Shown in pieces: positions 1 through 10,800 of a stretch of DNA of 64,000 nt; the stretch's first letter is position 1, and the number at the start of each line of letters is the position of its first letter. The stretch is from positions 186,001-250,000 of the forward strand of contig QXEO01000411.1 of NCBI GenBank assembly GCA_007115705.1, written 5' to 3'. Made by a program: the position numbers and the translations under genes. The notes beneath the pieces are model-generated. The model saw nothing but the letters and a program-made list of their open reading frames with translations, was not told the DNA's origin and ran no database searches. The DNA is from Dactylis glomerata (lineage: Eukaryota > Streptophyta > Magnoliopsida > Poales > Poaceae).

Positions 1-28
1 GATCCAGACTTTGCGGTAATTTTCTTCT

Positions 29-1670
29 ATGTTATTACAACCTGAACAACTTTGTATACAGCAAAACCATCCTAATGGGGAACTATTTTACTTACCGGCA
101 ATGTTTCAGAACCATGTCATGAGAGAAGATCATTTGGTTACAAATCAGTACATTCGTGACATGTTCATCGGGAATCACATTAACTTTGATGTGAATCTGT
201 GCACAGAGGTAATTGTCCCATCTTACATATAGCAAACGAAACATACTTGTCTAGTACATTGGTATGCACTGCAGAGTAATCGTAATTACTGACCCGGATC
301 GTTCCACTGAAATGCAGTTTGTGCTTCCCGTCAAATTCAATTTTATATGGTCTACCTACATCTGGGATTTCACCAAGAAGTCTATTTTTGTTCTTGAACC
401 AACAATGAGCAATGGGGACGAATCTGACAAGGTTCTTCAGACCAACCACAGGAGGGTGGCGCAGAAACTTCATCTGGAGATTGCAAAGTGCATCAAAGCA
501 CTACTAGGAAAACAGCTATAGGTGGAAGACTTACTCGTAGCGCATACAGGAAGTGGTGCGCTGCGGCTATTTACCCGTAGCGCATACAGGAAGTGGTAGT
601 GGCAGCGCAAGGGCATGCACTACGGGTAATATAAATAGGTGCGCTACGGGTAGCTGTTTTCCTAGTAGTGAAGCATTCTTCATTGGTTGGAATCCAGAAA
701 TGGATAAATGGAAGACATACTTTCCAAAATGGACGTGCCCAGCAATATCGAAACGGTTTGTTCGACGTCTATTTTATCCTGTTGAACAAAACAAAACAAT
801 ATTTTTCAGATGGCTAATACTGCTGATTCTTGTGACCAATTGCAGCCACCACAGCGGGGTATACGCTGCTCATGTCGCTAGGTACTGGATGGGCAAAAAG
901 CTGAAAAGGCATCTTAGTGAGGTGAGGGTCTTTTTATATATCAATCCATATTCCTGAAAGATATTCATCTAAGTAGTTGACTTCAACTGTTTTCCTAGTC
1001 CAATAAGTAAAAATTTCCATTCTATTGATGGATGATTATTATAACTCTGGACGATATATTTATTATATCCAACAAATACTTAATCTCCAAAGAGTATACT
1101 ATAGACCTGTATGGATTTCTTTCAAAGGATGTCTATGGAAGGTTAGAACTTGCGTCATAATTTAGATCATGAGAAAAAATGTGGTCTGTCCGCTTGAAAA
1201 CCGTCTTACTTATATATCGTATATTCAAGATTTGACTGTTACATATCATAATATATAGGAGTAGAATTGATTTCTGAATGACCCATATATATGAATTTTA
1301 GTAAACCGACTTACTAAAACATGGCAGTATCATCTTTATTCAACCGACTTACTAAAACATGGCAATATCATCTTAAATCTTCGGAAGAGGAATAACTGGT
1401 TTTTAATATATACCTATATAAACAGAATTGGCTTAAACTTGGGCTTTTATCTTTCTTTTAAATAGAAATGGCCTAGGTAATTTTATAATATATGTCAAGT
1501 CTTTCGGAATGTCGCTTTAACTGAAAAACACTGTTATTTATTTGCAGGAGCAAGACGATGGAGTAAACCAGTCCAAGATGGGAATGCTAGTGGACGTTCT
1601 TGGGCTGGAAGGGAACATCGGACAGGTGCCCACTAGGTATCGATCCTGCTTGCCAATCAGTTCACCTTGA
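29..1670 (+). pseudogene. Ulp1/SENP-like (peptidase C48) gene remnant, C-terminal part
   Basis: The reading frame is visible in pieces. One segment (29-208) ends at a GAG|GTAATT donor-like site. A second segment (about 276-498) contains WSTYIWDFTKKSIFVLEP, which resembles the His-Trp...Asp core of Ulp1-type SUMO proteases. It resumes at 674 after a MITE, in the same codon phase, and continues to about 757. A third piece (about 829-920) contains HSGVYAAHVARYW, like the Cys-Gly box of C48 enzymes, and ends at GAG|GTGAGG. A terminal exon (1548-1670) follows a TTTGCAG acceptor and ends in TGA. The usual catalytic His, Asp and Cys positions read Ile, Glu and Ser, so activity is unlikely. Frames of the first two pieces do not join cleanly. 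It may be a host gene fragment or a gene captured by a transposon; family membership is inferred from motifs only. Confidence 0.5.
499..670. mobile_element. 172-bp CACTA-type MITE inside the Ulp1-like remnant
   Basis: The left end reads CACTACTAGGAAAACAGCT and the right end is its exact reverse complement, so the terminal inverted repeats match over at least 19 bp. A 3-bp direct repeat AAG flanks it (496-498 and 671-673), the target-site size expected for CACTA (En/Spm) elements. The inside holds repeated GCGCTACGGGTA / TAGCGCATACAGGAAGTGG motifs and no coding capacity. It is a non-autonomous miniature element that would need a CACTA transposase acting in trans. Its TIR differs from those of the two large CACTA elements here (CACTAGTAG / CACTAGTGG), so it probably belongs to another family. 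Confidence 0.88.
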
Positions 1671-1849
1671 TGATCGCTGTGGTTTGAGACATCTGGGAGG
1701 AGGACAAATGAATTTGTGTCTCGTGCCGTTAAGGTGTCGTTTAGCAAATTCACAAGGAGACAATTTACTTTAAGTATGTTTGTTGTCTGGAAACTTGCCG
1801 GATCCTTCTGTAAGTTCTACTAAGTCTCACTAGTAGAAAACCGGCCTAA

Positions 1850-2110
1850 TATTCCTGGGCATTAGTCCCGGTTGCTGTCTGAACCGGGACTGATGCCCAG
1901 GGCCCCACCGCTTTTTCGGCCGCCAGACCGCAGACCTCATTAGTCCCGGTTCGTTTTAAACCTATAGTCCCGGTTCGTAATATGAACCGGGACTAATGAC
2001 TCTGGGGTCGAATCCGACCGTTGTCAGACTCATTAGTCCCGGATGGTAACACCAACCGGGACTAAAGAGTGAGCCTTTAGTCCCGGTTGGTATTACAAAC
2101 CGGGACTAAT
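1850..2110. repeat. Left subterminal repeat cluster of CACTA E1
   Basis: At least six copies of (T)TAGTCCCGGTT or its complement AACCGGGACTAA occur here, arranged as inverted pairs a few tens of bases apart. Arrays like this near CACTA ends are known as binding sites for the TNPA-type accessory protein in En/Spm; that role is inferred for this element. The inverted pairs could fold into short hairpins if transcribed. Confidence 0.85.
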
Positions 2111-2120
2111 GACTTCCCTG

Positions 2121-2126
2121 TATAAA
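2121..2126 (+). promoter_or_regulatory. TATA box candidate for the E1 TNP2 gene
   Basis: TATAAA lies directly after the left repeat cluster and about 145 bp before a plausible first splice donor (AAAAG|GTGAGG at 2265/2266). The leader between them is CT-rich (CCTTCTTCCTCC). This position, just inside the subterminal repeats, is where the En/Spm promoter sits in characterised elements. Confidence 0.5.
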
Positions 2127-2265
2127 GCAGCTCCTTCTTCCTCCCCGAGCCAGACACTCCCACTCTCCACTCTCAGTGTTCTTCATGCAACTCGAGTTCA
2201 TCCTCTTTGATCACCATTTTTTGTCACAAATTGATGTCCCCACTTCAATCTAAGTGGACTAAAAG

Positions 2266-3168
2266 GTGAGGAATTTTGTGCTTTTGTCTTTCATTGGTAA
2301 TTTAGCTCATTTATTGCTCTAGAAGTAGAGAGATTTGTGATTTTTTTATGGGAGCAATTATTAGATGTTTATTTGATTTTAATTATGTTAGATTTTATTA
2401 GATTTTATAGATAGAGGTAAAAATAGAAATGCTATATAGATAGACATAGCTATTAGATTTTATTTATGTTAGATTTTATTAGATGTTTATTTGATTTTAT
2501 TTATGTTAGATTTTATTAGAAATAGAAATGCTATTAGAAATAGAAATGTTAGAATTAAAAATAAAAATAGAAGTAGACATAGCTAACATAGAAATAGAAA
2601 TAGAGATAGAGATAGAAAAATAGAAATACCGATAGAAATAGAGATAGAAATACCGATAGAGGTAAAAATAGAAATGCTATATAGATTTTATTTATGTTAG
2701 ATTTTATTAGAAATAGAAATGCTATTACAAATAGAAATGTTAGAATTAAAAATAAAAATAGAAGTAGACATAAATAAAATAGAAATAGAGATAGAGATAG
2801 AAAAATAGAAATACCGATAGAAATAGAGATAGAAATAGAGATAGAAATACCGATAGAGGTAAAAATAGAAATGCTATATAGGTTTTATTTATGTTAGATT
2901 TTATTAGAAATAGAAATGCTATTAGAAATAGAAATGTTAGAATTAAAAATAAAAATAGAAGTAGACATAGCTAACATAGAAATAGAAATAGAGATAGAGA
3001 TAGAACAATAGAAATACCGATAGAAATAGAGATAGAAATACCGATAGAAGTACCCACCAGCCGGGACTAAAGTTTTGTTAACTTATTCTTACTTATCAAA
3101 CTAAAATTAGAGATAGAAATAGAAATTGTATATTTGATTTGCGTTTGATATGTACTTATATAATGCAG
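2266..3168 (+). other. 5'-UTR intron of the E1 TNP2 gene with simple AT-rich arrays
   Basis: The stretch starts with GTGAGG and ends with ATAATGCAG immediately before the predicted start codon at 3169, so it behaves as a leader intron. Much of it (about 2380-3060) is an irregular array of GAAATAGA / TAGAAATACCGATAGA / TTTATTAGA units, with larger blocks repeated two to three times. No coding potential is seen in it. Confidence 0.6.
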
Positions 3169-5516
3169 ATGAGCCGAGCATGGATGTACGCCGATCGACG
3201 CTCTGGAGATTTCATTAAAGGCGTGCATTCTTTTCTCAAGGTGGCTGAGGCAACCAAGCGGAATGGTTTTATGTGTTGTCCATGCGGAGGTTGTCGAAAT
3301 GAGAAGGATTACCCCTCCACAAAGACCCTTCACATCCACCTGTTCCGGTTCGGTTTCATGTCCGGCTATAATTGTTGGACTAAGCATGGGGAGAGAGGGG
3401 TTATGATGGAAGACAACGATGAAGAAGAGAATGATGACAACTATCCTGAGTTCCCTGAAACCACCGATACCGCAATGGAAGATAATGAAGAAGAAGAAGG
3501 TGAAGAACGGGCATCAGATATGCCCGCTGATGATCTTGGTCAGGTCATTGTTGATGCACAGATTGACTGTGAAAGTGAAAAGGAGAGGGAGAAGTTGGAA
3601 CGCATGTTAGATGATCACAAAAAGGATTTGTATCCAAATTGCGAAGATGGCCAGAAAAAGCTAGGAAGCACGCTGGAATTGCTGCAATGGAAAGCAGAGA
3701 GTGGTTTATCTGACAAGGGATTTGAGAAGTTGCTGAAAATTATGAAGAAGATGCTTCCAAAGGAGAACGAATTGCCCGCCAGTACGTATGAAGCAAAGAA
3801 GATTGTCTGCCCTCTAGGATTGGAGGTGCAGAAGATACATGCATGCATTAATGACTGTATTCTCTACCGTGGTGAGTATGAGAATTTGAATGCATGCCCG
3901 GTGTGCAGTGCATTTCGGTATAAGATCAGGCGAGATGACCCTGGTGATGTTGAGGGCGAGCGCCCCAGGAAGAGGATTCCTGCCAAGGTGATGTGGTATG
4001 CACCTATAATACCACGGTTGAAACGTTTGTTCAGAAATAAAGAGCATGCCAAGTTGTTGAGGTGGCACAAAGAAGACCGTAAGAGTGACGAGATGTTGAG
4101 ACACCCCGCTGATGGGTCGCAGTGGAGAAAAATCGACAGAGATTTTCCGGAGTTTACGGAAGACGCACGCAACCTGAGGTTTGGTCTAAGTACAGATGGC
4201 ATGAATCCTTTTGGGGAGCAGAGCTGCAGTCATAGCACCTGGCCCGTGACTCTATGTATATATAACCTTCCTCCTTGGTTATGCATGAAGCGAAAGTTTA
4301 TTATGATGCCAGTGCTTATCCAAGGCCCGAAGCAACCCGGCAATGACATTGATGTGTATCTAAGGCCATTAGTTGATGAACTTTTACAGCTGTGGCAGAC
4401 TGAAGGTGTTCGTGTGTGGGATGAGTACAAACAAGAGGAATTTGATCTACGAGCGTTGCTGTTCGTGACCATCAATGATTGGCCTGCTCTTAGTAACCTT
4501 TCAGGACAGACAAACAAGGGATACAATGCATGCACGCACTGTTTAGGTGAGATCGATAGTATATATTTGGATAAAAGTAAGAAGGTGGTGTATCTCGGGC
4601 ATCGTCGATTTCTTTCGCCCAAACATCAATTGAAGAAAAAAGGCAAGCATTTCAAGGGCGAGGCAGAAGTCCGAGGCAAGCCTAAACGCCATACTGGTGA
4701 TGATATATTTGATATGGTCAAAGATTTAGAAGTAATCTTTGGAAAGGGTCCTGGCAGTCTGTCTGTTCCGAATGACGCTAGCGGACATGCACCCATGTGG
4801 AAGAAGAAATCTATATTTTGGGAGCTTGAGTATTGGAAATTCCTAGAGGTCCGCTCTGCAATCGACGTGATGCACGTGACGAAGAATGTTTGCGTGAACC
4901 TACTAGGATTCTTGGGCTTGTATGGGAAGACAAAAGATACACCAGAAGCACGGGAGGACCAGCACCGTATGAAAAGAAGAGACGGCATGCATCCGGAGGA
5001 TTCTAAGGGTCCTGCGAGCTACGCTCTTACCAAAGAAGAGAAGGAAATCTTTTTTGAATGCCTGAGCAGTATCAAGGTCCCATCTGGATTCTCGTCAAAT
5101 ATAAAGGGAATAATAAATATAGCCGAGAAAAAATTCCAAAACCTAAAGTCTCATGACTGCCACGTGCTTATGACGCAGTTGCTTCCGGTTGCACTGAGGG
5201 GGATTCTACCGGAAAATGTTCGAGTACCGATTGTGAAGCCAACGATGTCGCTCAGGTTTTCTATGTGAAGGACATGTCTACAAAACCGAGAAAGAGAAAA
5301 GATAAGAAAACGAATACATCACACGATGAGCCAAAGCGACACATTGTTCTCTCAGGGAAAAGAATCATCGTGGGAGTGGAGGACAAGACAGATATGTCAG
5401 AAGATTATAACAAGTTTGATGAAATTCCGCCCTTCAGAGTGAACACTGACCCAACCCTCCTCTTAAACAAAGAAGATACTCCATGGTTACGGTGCAGAAG
5501 GAAACCCCAACACTAG
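3169..5516 (+). pseudogene. TNP2-type CACTA transposase, internally deleted
   Basis: The ATG at 3169 follows the splice acceptor directly and begins MSRAWMYADRR, the typical start of a transposase-associated domain with CPC/C and HxH-like residues (to about residue 75). An acidic stretch follows. The Transposase_21-type catalytic region includes STDGMNPFGEQS, GPKQPGNDIDVY and VTINDWPALSNLSG, with Asp residues kept. After ENVRVPIVK the frame meets a deletion junction near 5237/5238 and reads to a stop at 5266-5268. The C-terminal tail (KDMSTKPRKRK to the stop at 5514-5516) continues in another frame. Compared with E2, roughly 0.96 kb is missing, covering the DUF4218- and DUF4216-like regions. 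The product would be a truncated protein of about 699 residues, probably inactive alone. Confidence 0.88.
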
Positions 5517-5574
5517 ATGGGGATGTTGGTGATGTGTAATAATGTATTAAACTTTGATGTAAATATATGATTTT

Positions 5575-6150
5575 GGGTTAGTTATTCAAATTCGAACACT
5601 TTTTATATTCAAAGTTTTATCTAATTCCAAAATATGCAAAAAGATTTTTAATAAATATTGTTTTAATTGAAAATAGCAAAATAGTTAATTGTTTGAATAG
5701 TTTGAATAATTGATTTTGAAAATAGAAAATATTTTTGAATTAGTTATTCAATTTCAAACACCTTTCATATTCAAAGTATTATCAAATTCTAAAATATGCA
5801 AAAAGAATTTTAATCAATATTGTTTTAATTGAAAATGGCAAAATAGTTAATTGTTTAAATAGTTAGAATAATTGATTTTGAAAATAGAAAATATTTTTCA
5901 ATTAGTTATTCAATTTCAATCACCTTTCATATTCAAAGTATTATCAAATTCTAAAATATGCAAAAAGAATTTTAATCAATATTGTTTTAATTGAAAATGG
6001 CAAAATAGTTAATTGTTTAAATAGTTAGAATAATTGATTTTGAAAATAGAAAATAGTTTTGAATTAGTTATTCAATTTCAAACACTTTTCATATTCAAAG
6101 TTTTATCAAATTCTAAAATATGCAGAAGTTATTCAAATTGAAATTCAAAA
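5575..6150. repeat. Tandem repeat of about 170 bp downstream of the E1 transposase
   Basis: About 3.4 imperfect copies of an AT-rich unit are present. Landmarks that recur once per unit are TTAGTTATTCAA, CATATTCAAAGT, AAATATGCAAAAAGA, TTGTTTTAATTGAAAA and GCAAAATAGTTAATTG. A related array occurs at the matching place in E2 (50340-50960, reverse orientation). It lies between the transposase stop and the promoter of gene 2, and is non-coding. Confidence 0.8.
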
Positions 6151-6206
6151 TTCATATTTTCATATGAAATCTGAAAAAATCTGCCATTGGCGCGCATTTA
6201 CTACGC

Positions 6207-6396
6207 CTTTAGTCCCGGTTCGTTTAACCAACCGGGACTAAAGGTCTGGATCTGGGCGCGCGAACCGCCCAAGGTCTTTAGTCCCGGTTGGAGGCACCAA
6301 CCGGGACTAAAGACTCTTTAGTCCCGGTTGGTGGCTCCAACCGGGACTAAAGACCCCCCCTTTAGTCCCGGTTGAAGCCACCAACCGGGACTAAAG
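6207..6396. repeat. Internal AGTCCCGGTT repeat cluster of E1, upstream of gene 2
   Basis: Six or so copies of CTTTAGTCCCGGTT and their complements form near-perfect inverted pairs (for example around 6280-6310, 6320-6352 and 6360-6396). This is the same motif as in the element's terminal clusters but here placed just before a TATA box. It suggests that the protein recognising the ends also binds the promoter of gene 2. Confidence 0.85.
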
Positions 6397-6405
6397 GGGG
6401 GGGGG

Positions 6406-6413
6406 TATATAAA
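6406..6413 (+). promoter_or_regulatory. TATA box candidate for E1 gene 2
   Basis: TATATAAA follows a run of G residues right after the internal repeat cluster. Downstream (6420-6811) lies a very GC-rich leader of CGCCGCC repeats ending at a good splice donor CTGCAG|GTGAGC (6811/6812). The leader has an open frame coding for a proline/alanine/arginine-rich peptide, which I regard as composition bias in a 5' UTR. Confidence 0.6.
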
Positions 6414-6811
6414 GCGCCGCGCTGCCCCTTCTTCTCCAACACTTAGCAGTTTCGATCGACCACGCGGAGGAGCTTGACGTCGGGAGCGTTGCGGTCGCCC
6501 ATTTCCGTGCCGCCGAGCCACCGCCGCCGCGCCGCCGCGCCACCGCGCCACTGCGCCGCCGCCCGCCACCGCGCCGCCGCGCCACTGCGCCGCCGCCCGC
6601 CCTACCCGCCGACCCCGAGACCGCGCGCGCGCACCGCCGCCGCCGCCGCCTGCAGGTCACCGTACCGCAGCCCGCGCCGCCGCCGCCGAGCCCCCACGCC
6701 GCGCCGCCGCCGAGCCCCCGCGCCGCGCCGCCGCCAAGCCCCCGCGCCGCCGCCGCCGCCGAGCCCCCGCGCGCCCGCCGCCGAGCCCCCGCACCGCCCC
6801 CGCGCGCCTGC

Positions 6812-7799
6812 AGGTGAGCCCCCTGCTGCAAATTTTTTTTTTAGAAAAATGTAGTTAGAAATTTTTAGAAAAATGTAGTTAGAAATTTTTAGAAAAATGT
6901 AGTTAGAAATTTTTAGAAAAATGTAGTTAGAAATTTATGTTAGAAATTTTTAGAAAAAAGTAGTTAGGAATTTATGTTAGAAATTTTTAGAAAAATGTTA
7001 GAATTAGTATTTAGGGTTAGTAGTGTTATAATATGCAAATTAGTGTTAGCATATACTAGGTAGTTAGAATATATATGTTAGATTTTAGGTTAGATTTTAT
7101 TAGAAATAGAAATGATATTAGAAATGGAATTATTAGGAAAATGTGAGAATTAGGAATTTTTTATTTTTATTAGTGTTACTATTAGTTAGATTAGTTTCTT
7201 AGTTATTTTTATTACTGTTACTATTAGTAAAATTTCTAGCTAGTTAGTAATAGTAATAAAAATGGTATTACTATTAGTAATAGTAATAAAATTAAGTTTC
7301 TTAGCTAGATTACTTTCTTAGTTATTCTTAGTTAGTTTCTTATAGTTAGATTAGTTTCTTAGTTATTTTTATTACTGTTACTATTAGTAAAATTTCTAGC
7401 TACTTAGTAATAGTAATAAAAATGCAATTACTATTAGTAATAGTAATGAAATTAAGTTTCTTAGTTAGATTAGTTTCTTAGTTATTCTTAGTTAGTTTCT
7501 TATAGTTAGATTAGTTTCTTAGTTATTTTTATTACTGTTACTATTAGTACAATTTCTAGCTACTTAGTAATAGTAATAAAATTAAGTTTCTTAGTTAGAT
7601 TAGTTTCTTAGTTATTCTTAGTTAGTTTCTTATAGTTAGATTAGTTTCTTAGTTATTTTTATTACTGTTACTATTAGTAAAATTTCTAGCTACTTAGTAA
7701 TAGTAATAAAAATGCTATTACTATTAGTAATAGTAATAAAAATGAATAGAAAGTGAATAGATCGAAATGTTGTTGATCTATATGTTATATGGATTTCAG
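6812..7799 (+). other. 5'-UTR intron of E1 gene 2 with repeated AT-rich units
   Basis: It begins GTGAGCC and ends GATTTCAG three bases before the ATG at 7802. The interior has two arrays. The first (6830-6985) repeats TTAGAAATTTTTAGAAAAATGTAG in short units. The second (7190-7740) has about four copies of a block of roughly 100-180 bp built from TTAGTTTCTTAGTTATT and TTACTATTAGTAA. No ORF of interest is seen. Confidence 0.65.
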
Positions 7800-7801
7800 A
7801 T

Positions 7802-10800
7802 ATGGATTTCGGCGCCGGAAGAGAAGGTGAAGAAGAGATGTTGAAGATTATAGGAGAGGGTACCACCCGTGCACAAGAAGAGGGTACCACCCGTGCAGAA
7901 GGAGACGGCTCGGAATTTTTGAACGAGTCGGGTGAGGGAATGGAGGAGGAGCAGCCGGAGAATGATGATTGCGAGGACGGCTCACACGGGACTGGACGTG
8001 ACTTAATAAAACGGTCCGGCGAGGTATATATATATATGAAGATTAGCTCTATTCATGAATCAGTAGATGACGATGCATTATGTGGTATATATATTAACGA
8101 GTGTTTTCTTATTTTAGAGCTCTGAATCTTCTAGAAAGAAGCGAGGCCCGGCCAAACGGCTGGCATCGAATCAGCATTACACGATTGGGCGTCTCTCAAG
8201 TGAAGGCGAACCGTTGGAACCCAAGAGTGTCGCAAATGCGTTCACACATCAATGTGGATGTCTTGTCAGGGACATGGTGCCGATAAGCATTCAATATTGG
8301 TATAAGCCCAAGGCGGCAAAGGGAGAGCCAGCACAGCCAGAGCCAGAAGAGGGTGCAGCGGTCAATTATGTCACCAAGGTCTTGAAAGATAGACTTTGGG
8401 ATTCCCTCATTCCACATTTCAATCTGCCGGTCACCGAGTCCCTGGATGAAGCAGAGCAACAGAAGGAGAAAGTCAGGGAGTGGGCTCTCAAGAAGATGGC
8501 TGCACAGTTCAATAACCACAAGAAGAGGTTATGGAACACCTATGTCAACGCCGATCGACAAGCTCCAGAATTTACTGGCCCCAATGAGTTCCTGCGGGAT
8601 CACTGGGATGCATTTGTGGAGTACAAGGAGTCAGAGCTGGGTAAGCTAAGGAGTCAGAAAAATCAGGCAAATGCCGCGAAAAAGAAATATCACCATAAGT
8701 TGGGTCCAGGCGGCTACAAAAGGGCCGAGCCTAAGTGGGATATGCAAGAGGCCGCCCTACGAGAAAAAGGCATCGAACCAGAAACAGAACAATGGCCCAG
8801 AAGGTCAAGAAATTGGGCACTTGCCCATGGAGCTGTCTATGATGAGAGAACAGGGAAATTAGTTCAAGAGAAGAAACAAATTGCTGAACCCCTGGGAGCA
8901 CTTGTCAAGACAATCGCCGAGGTTCAAGAGGGGACGTTCAAGCCGGACAGAGAGAACGACGAGCTGACAAAGGCCCTCGGGAACAAAGAACACACAGGAC
9001 GAACACGGGGTCTGGGTTCTGCTATTCCGTGGAGGTCTGGGTTCTCCGAAGAGAGCCAGACTTATAGAAGCCGAGAGAGAGCGAAGAAGCGGAAGGCGCA
9101 GGAGGAGGCCTCACGGATAGAGAGCATAGAAAGGCAACAGGCTGAGCTGAGAGAGTTGTATTTGCTGCAGCAGAAGGCACTGGAGGAATTAAAGTCGCAA
9201 GGGGCAACTCAGCATCAGCAACACCTAGAACATGCATCAGGCGACCGATCTCAGCGGAGAAGCAGCGTGGCTTCCACGGAGGTACCGATGGTTCACTACC
9301 CCGTGGATGATATCACCAAGAAGACAGACTGTCAGCTGCATTATCCCATGAAGAACATATCGATGAAGGTGGCGGTTGGCTATGTCTTGCCATCTGGACC
9401 TGGACAAACCTGGCATGGCCGTGAGATTCGACCTGGCTATGCTAAGGTCGGGGTGGATGCAATTGAAAGGGGGTATGAGTCCCTCCTTCTTGACGTCGCT
9501 GGACCTGAAGAGGAGGAAAAACTGGGAGAAGTATTGGGTGGTATAATTCTTTGGGATAAGAAACACATCGTGTTTCCAGGCTCGGCGCCAAGGCGGCCAC
9601 CCTCTCCTCCTAGTCCTCGCAATTCACCACCTCCCGACGACGACAGGGACGACTACCACCATACCCCGAGTCCACATCGATCTCCACCTCAATGTCAGCC
9701 GCCTCCGCCACCTCCGCCGCCTCAGCCCACTCGTAAGTCCCAGAGTTGTGGCAAGTCCGCTGCTATGTCCACTAGCAATGTCTCTCCGAAGAAACGGGCC
9801 AAGATAGCTAAGGCGGTGCCGCCTCCTCCTATCGAGAAGACTGCTGAAGAAATTGAGGCGGAGGACAGAGCCAAAGTGAAAAGGAAGCTCGCAGCCCTAC
9901 GCCCGACCCCTACACCGAAGCAGGTATATACTCTGGAACAGAAGGAGTGGGCCTTTGATATGCTTACCCAACCTTCGCAATATGAATTGCGTAAGCCAGA
10001 TGACTACAAGCGTTGTTTGGATAAGCAGGTAGATGCAAAAAAAGAAGCTAATAAGACAAGCGTAACTGCAAGAGGGAAAAGAGACGTTGCCCAGCTTGGA
10101 GCACAGACCAAAAAATCAATCTCCCCGCTAAAGGTCTTTGCTAGTGATGCTGGTGGGAGTGTTGCTCAACCCAATCCCGCCGACTTTGCTAAAGAAGCTG
10201 GTTTGACTCTTTCTCAATTGCTAGATGAAGGTATCACCCCAAAGGCGCCTATAGCACGGCAATATGAAAAGGGGAAGAGTCTGGTCCCACCTGAGATTGA
10301 AATGAATCTACCAACGCAAATGCGAAAATTGCATAAGTGGTACCTGCAAGCCGCAAAGGGCACGCAAGATTTTCTCCTTATGCAAATCACAAAGGACCAT
10401 TTCTTAGGTCAAGACTTGGTGCATATTGAGTTTGATGAATTCTTTCAGCTATTCAATCAAGACGCGCTCGACAAATCTCTCGTCAGTGCCTATGTTCTGT
10501 AAGTGATTCATTATTTCTATAAGTCTCTAGCTCAACTCGTTCTTTGCATGTAATTTTCCTCACTACGCTGTTTATTATGCAGAATGAAGAGTATGGAATC
10601 TAAGAAAAGGAATGACCTCCAACTTGGATTCATTGATCCAAACCGAGTTAACGGAGCGATGCTACAAAGGAATCGCAAGGAGACGGAGGATAACTTGCTA
10701 GAGTTCCTACTTACGCAGGAATACCGAGCTAGAATACTCTTTCCGTACAACATCAGGTGAGTGTTACTATCTTATACACAGTTACTTTTCCTTACTCGAT

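Noticed and set aside
6474..6854. Proline/arginine-rich open frame
   Set aside because: It lies in the GC-rich leader of CACTA gene 2, is open on both strands because of CGCCGCC composition, and ends in the intron.
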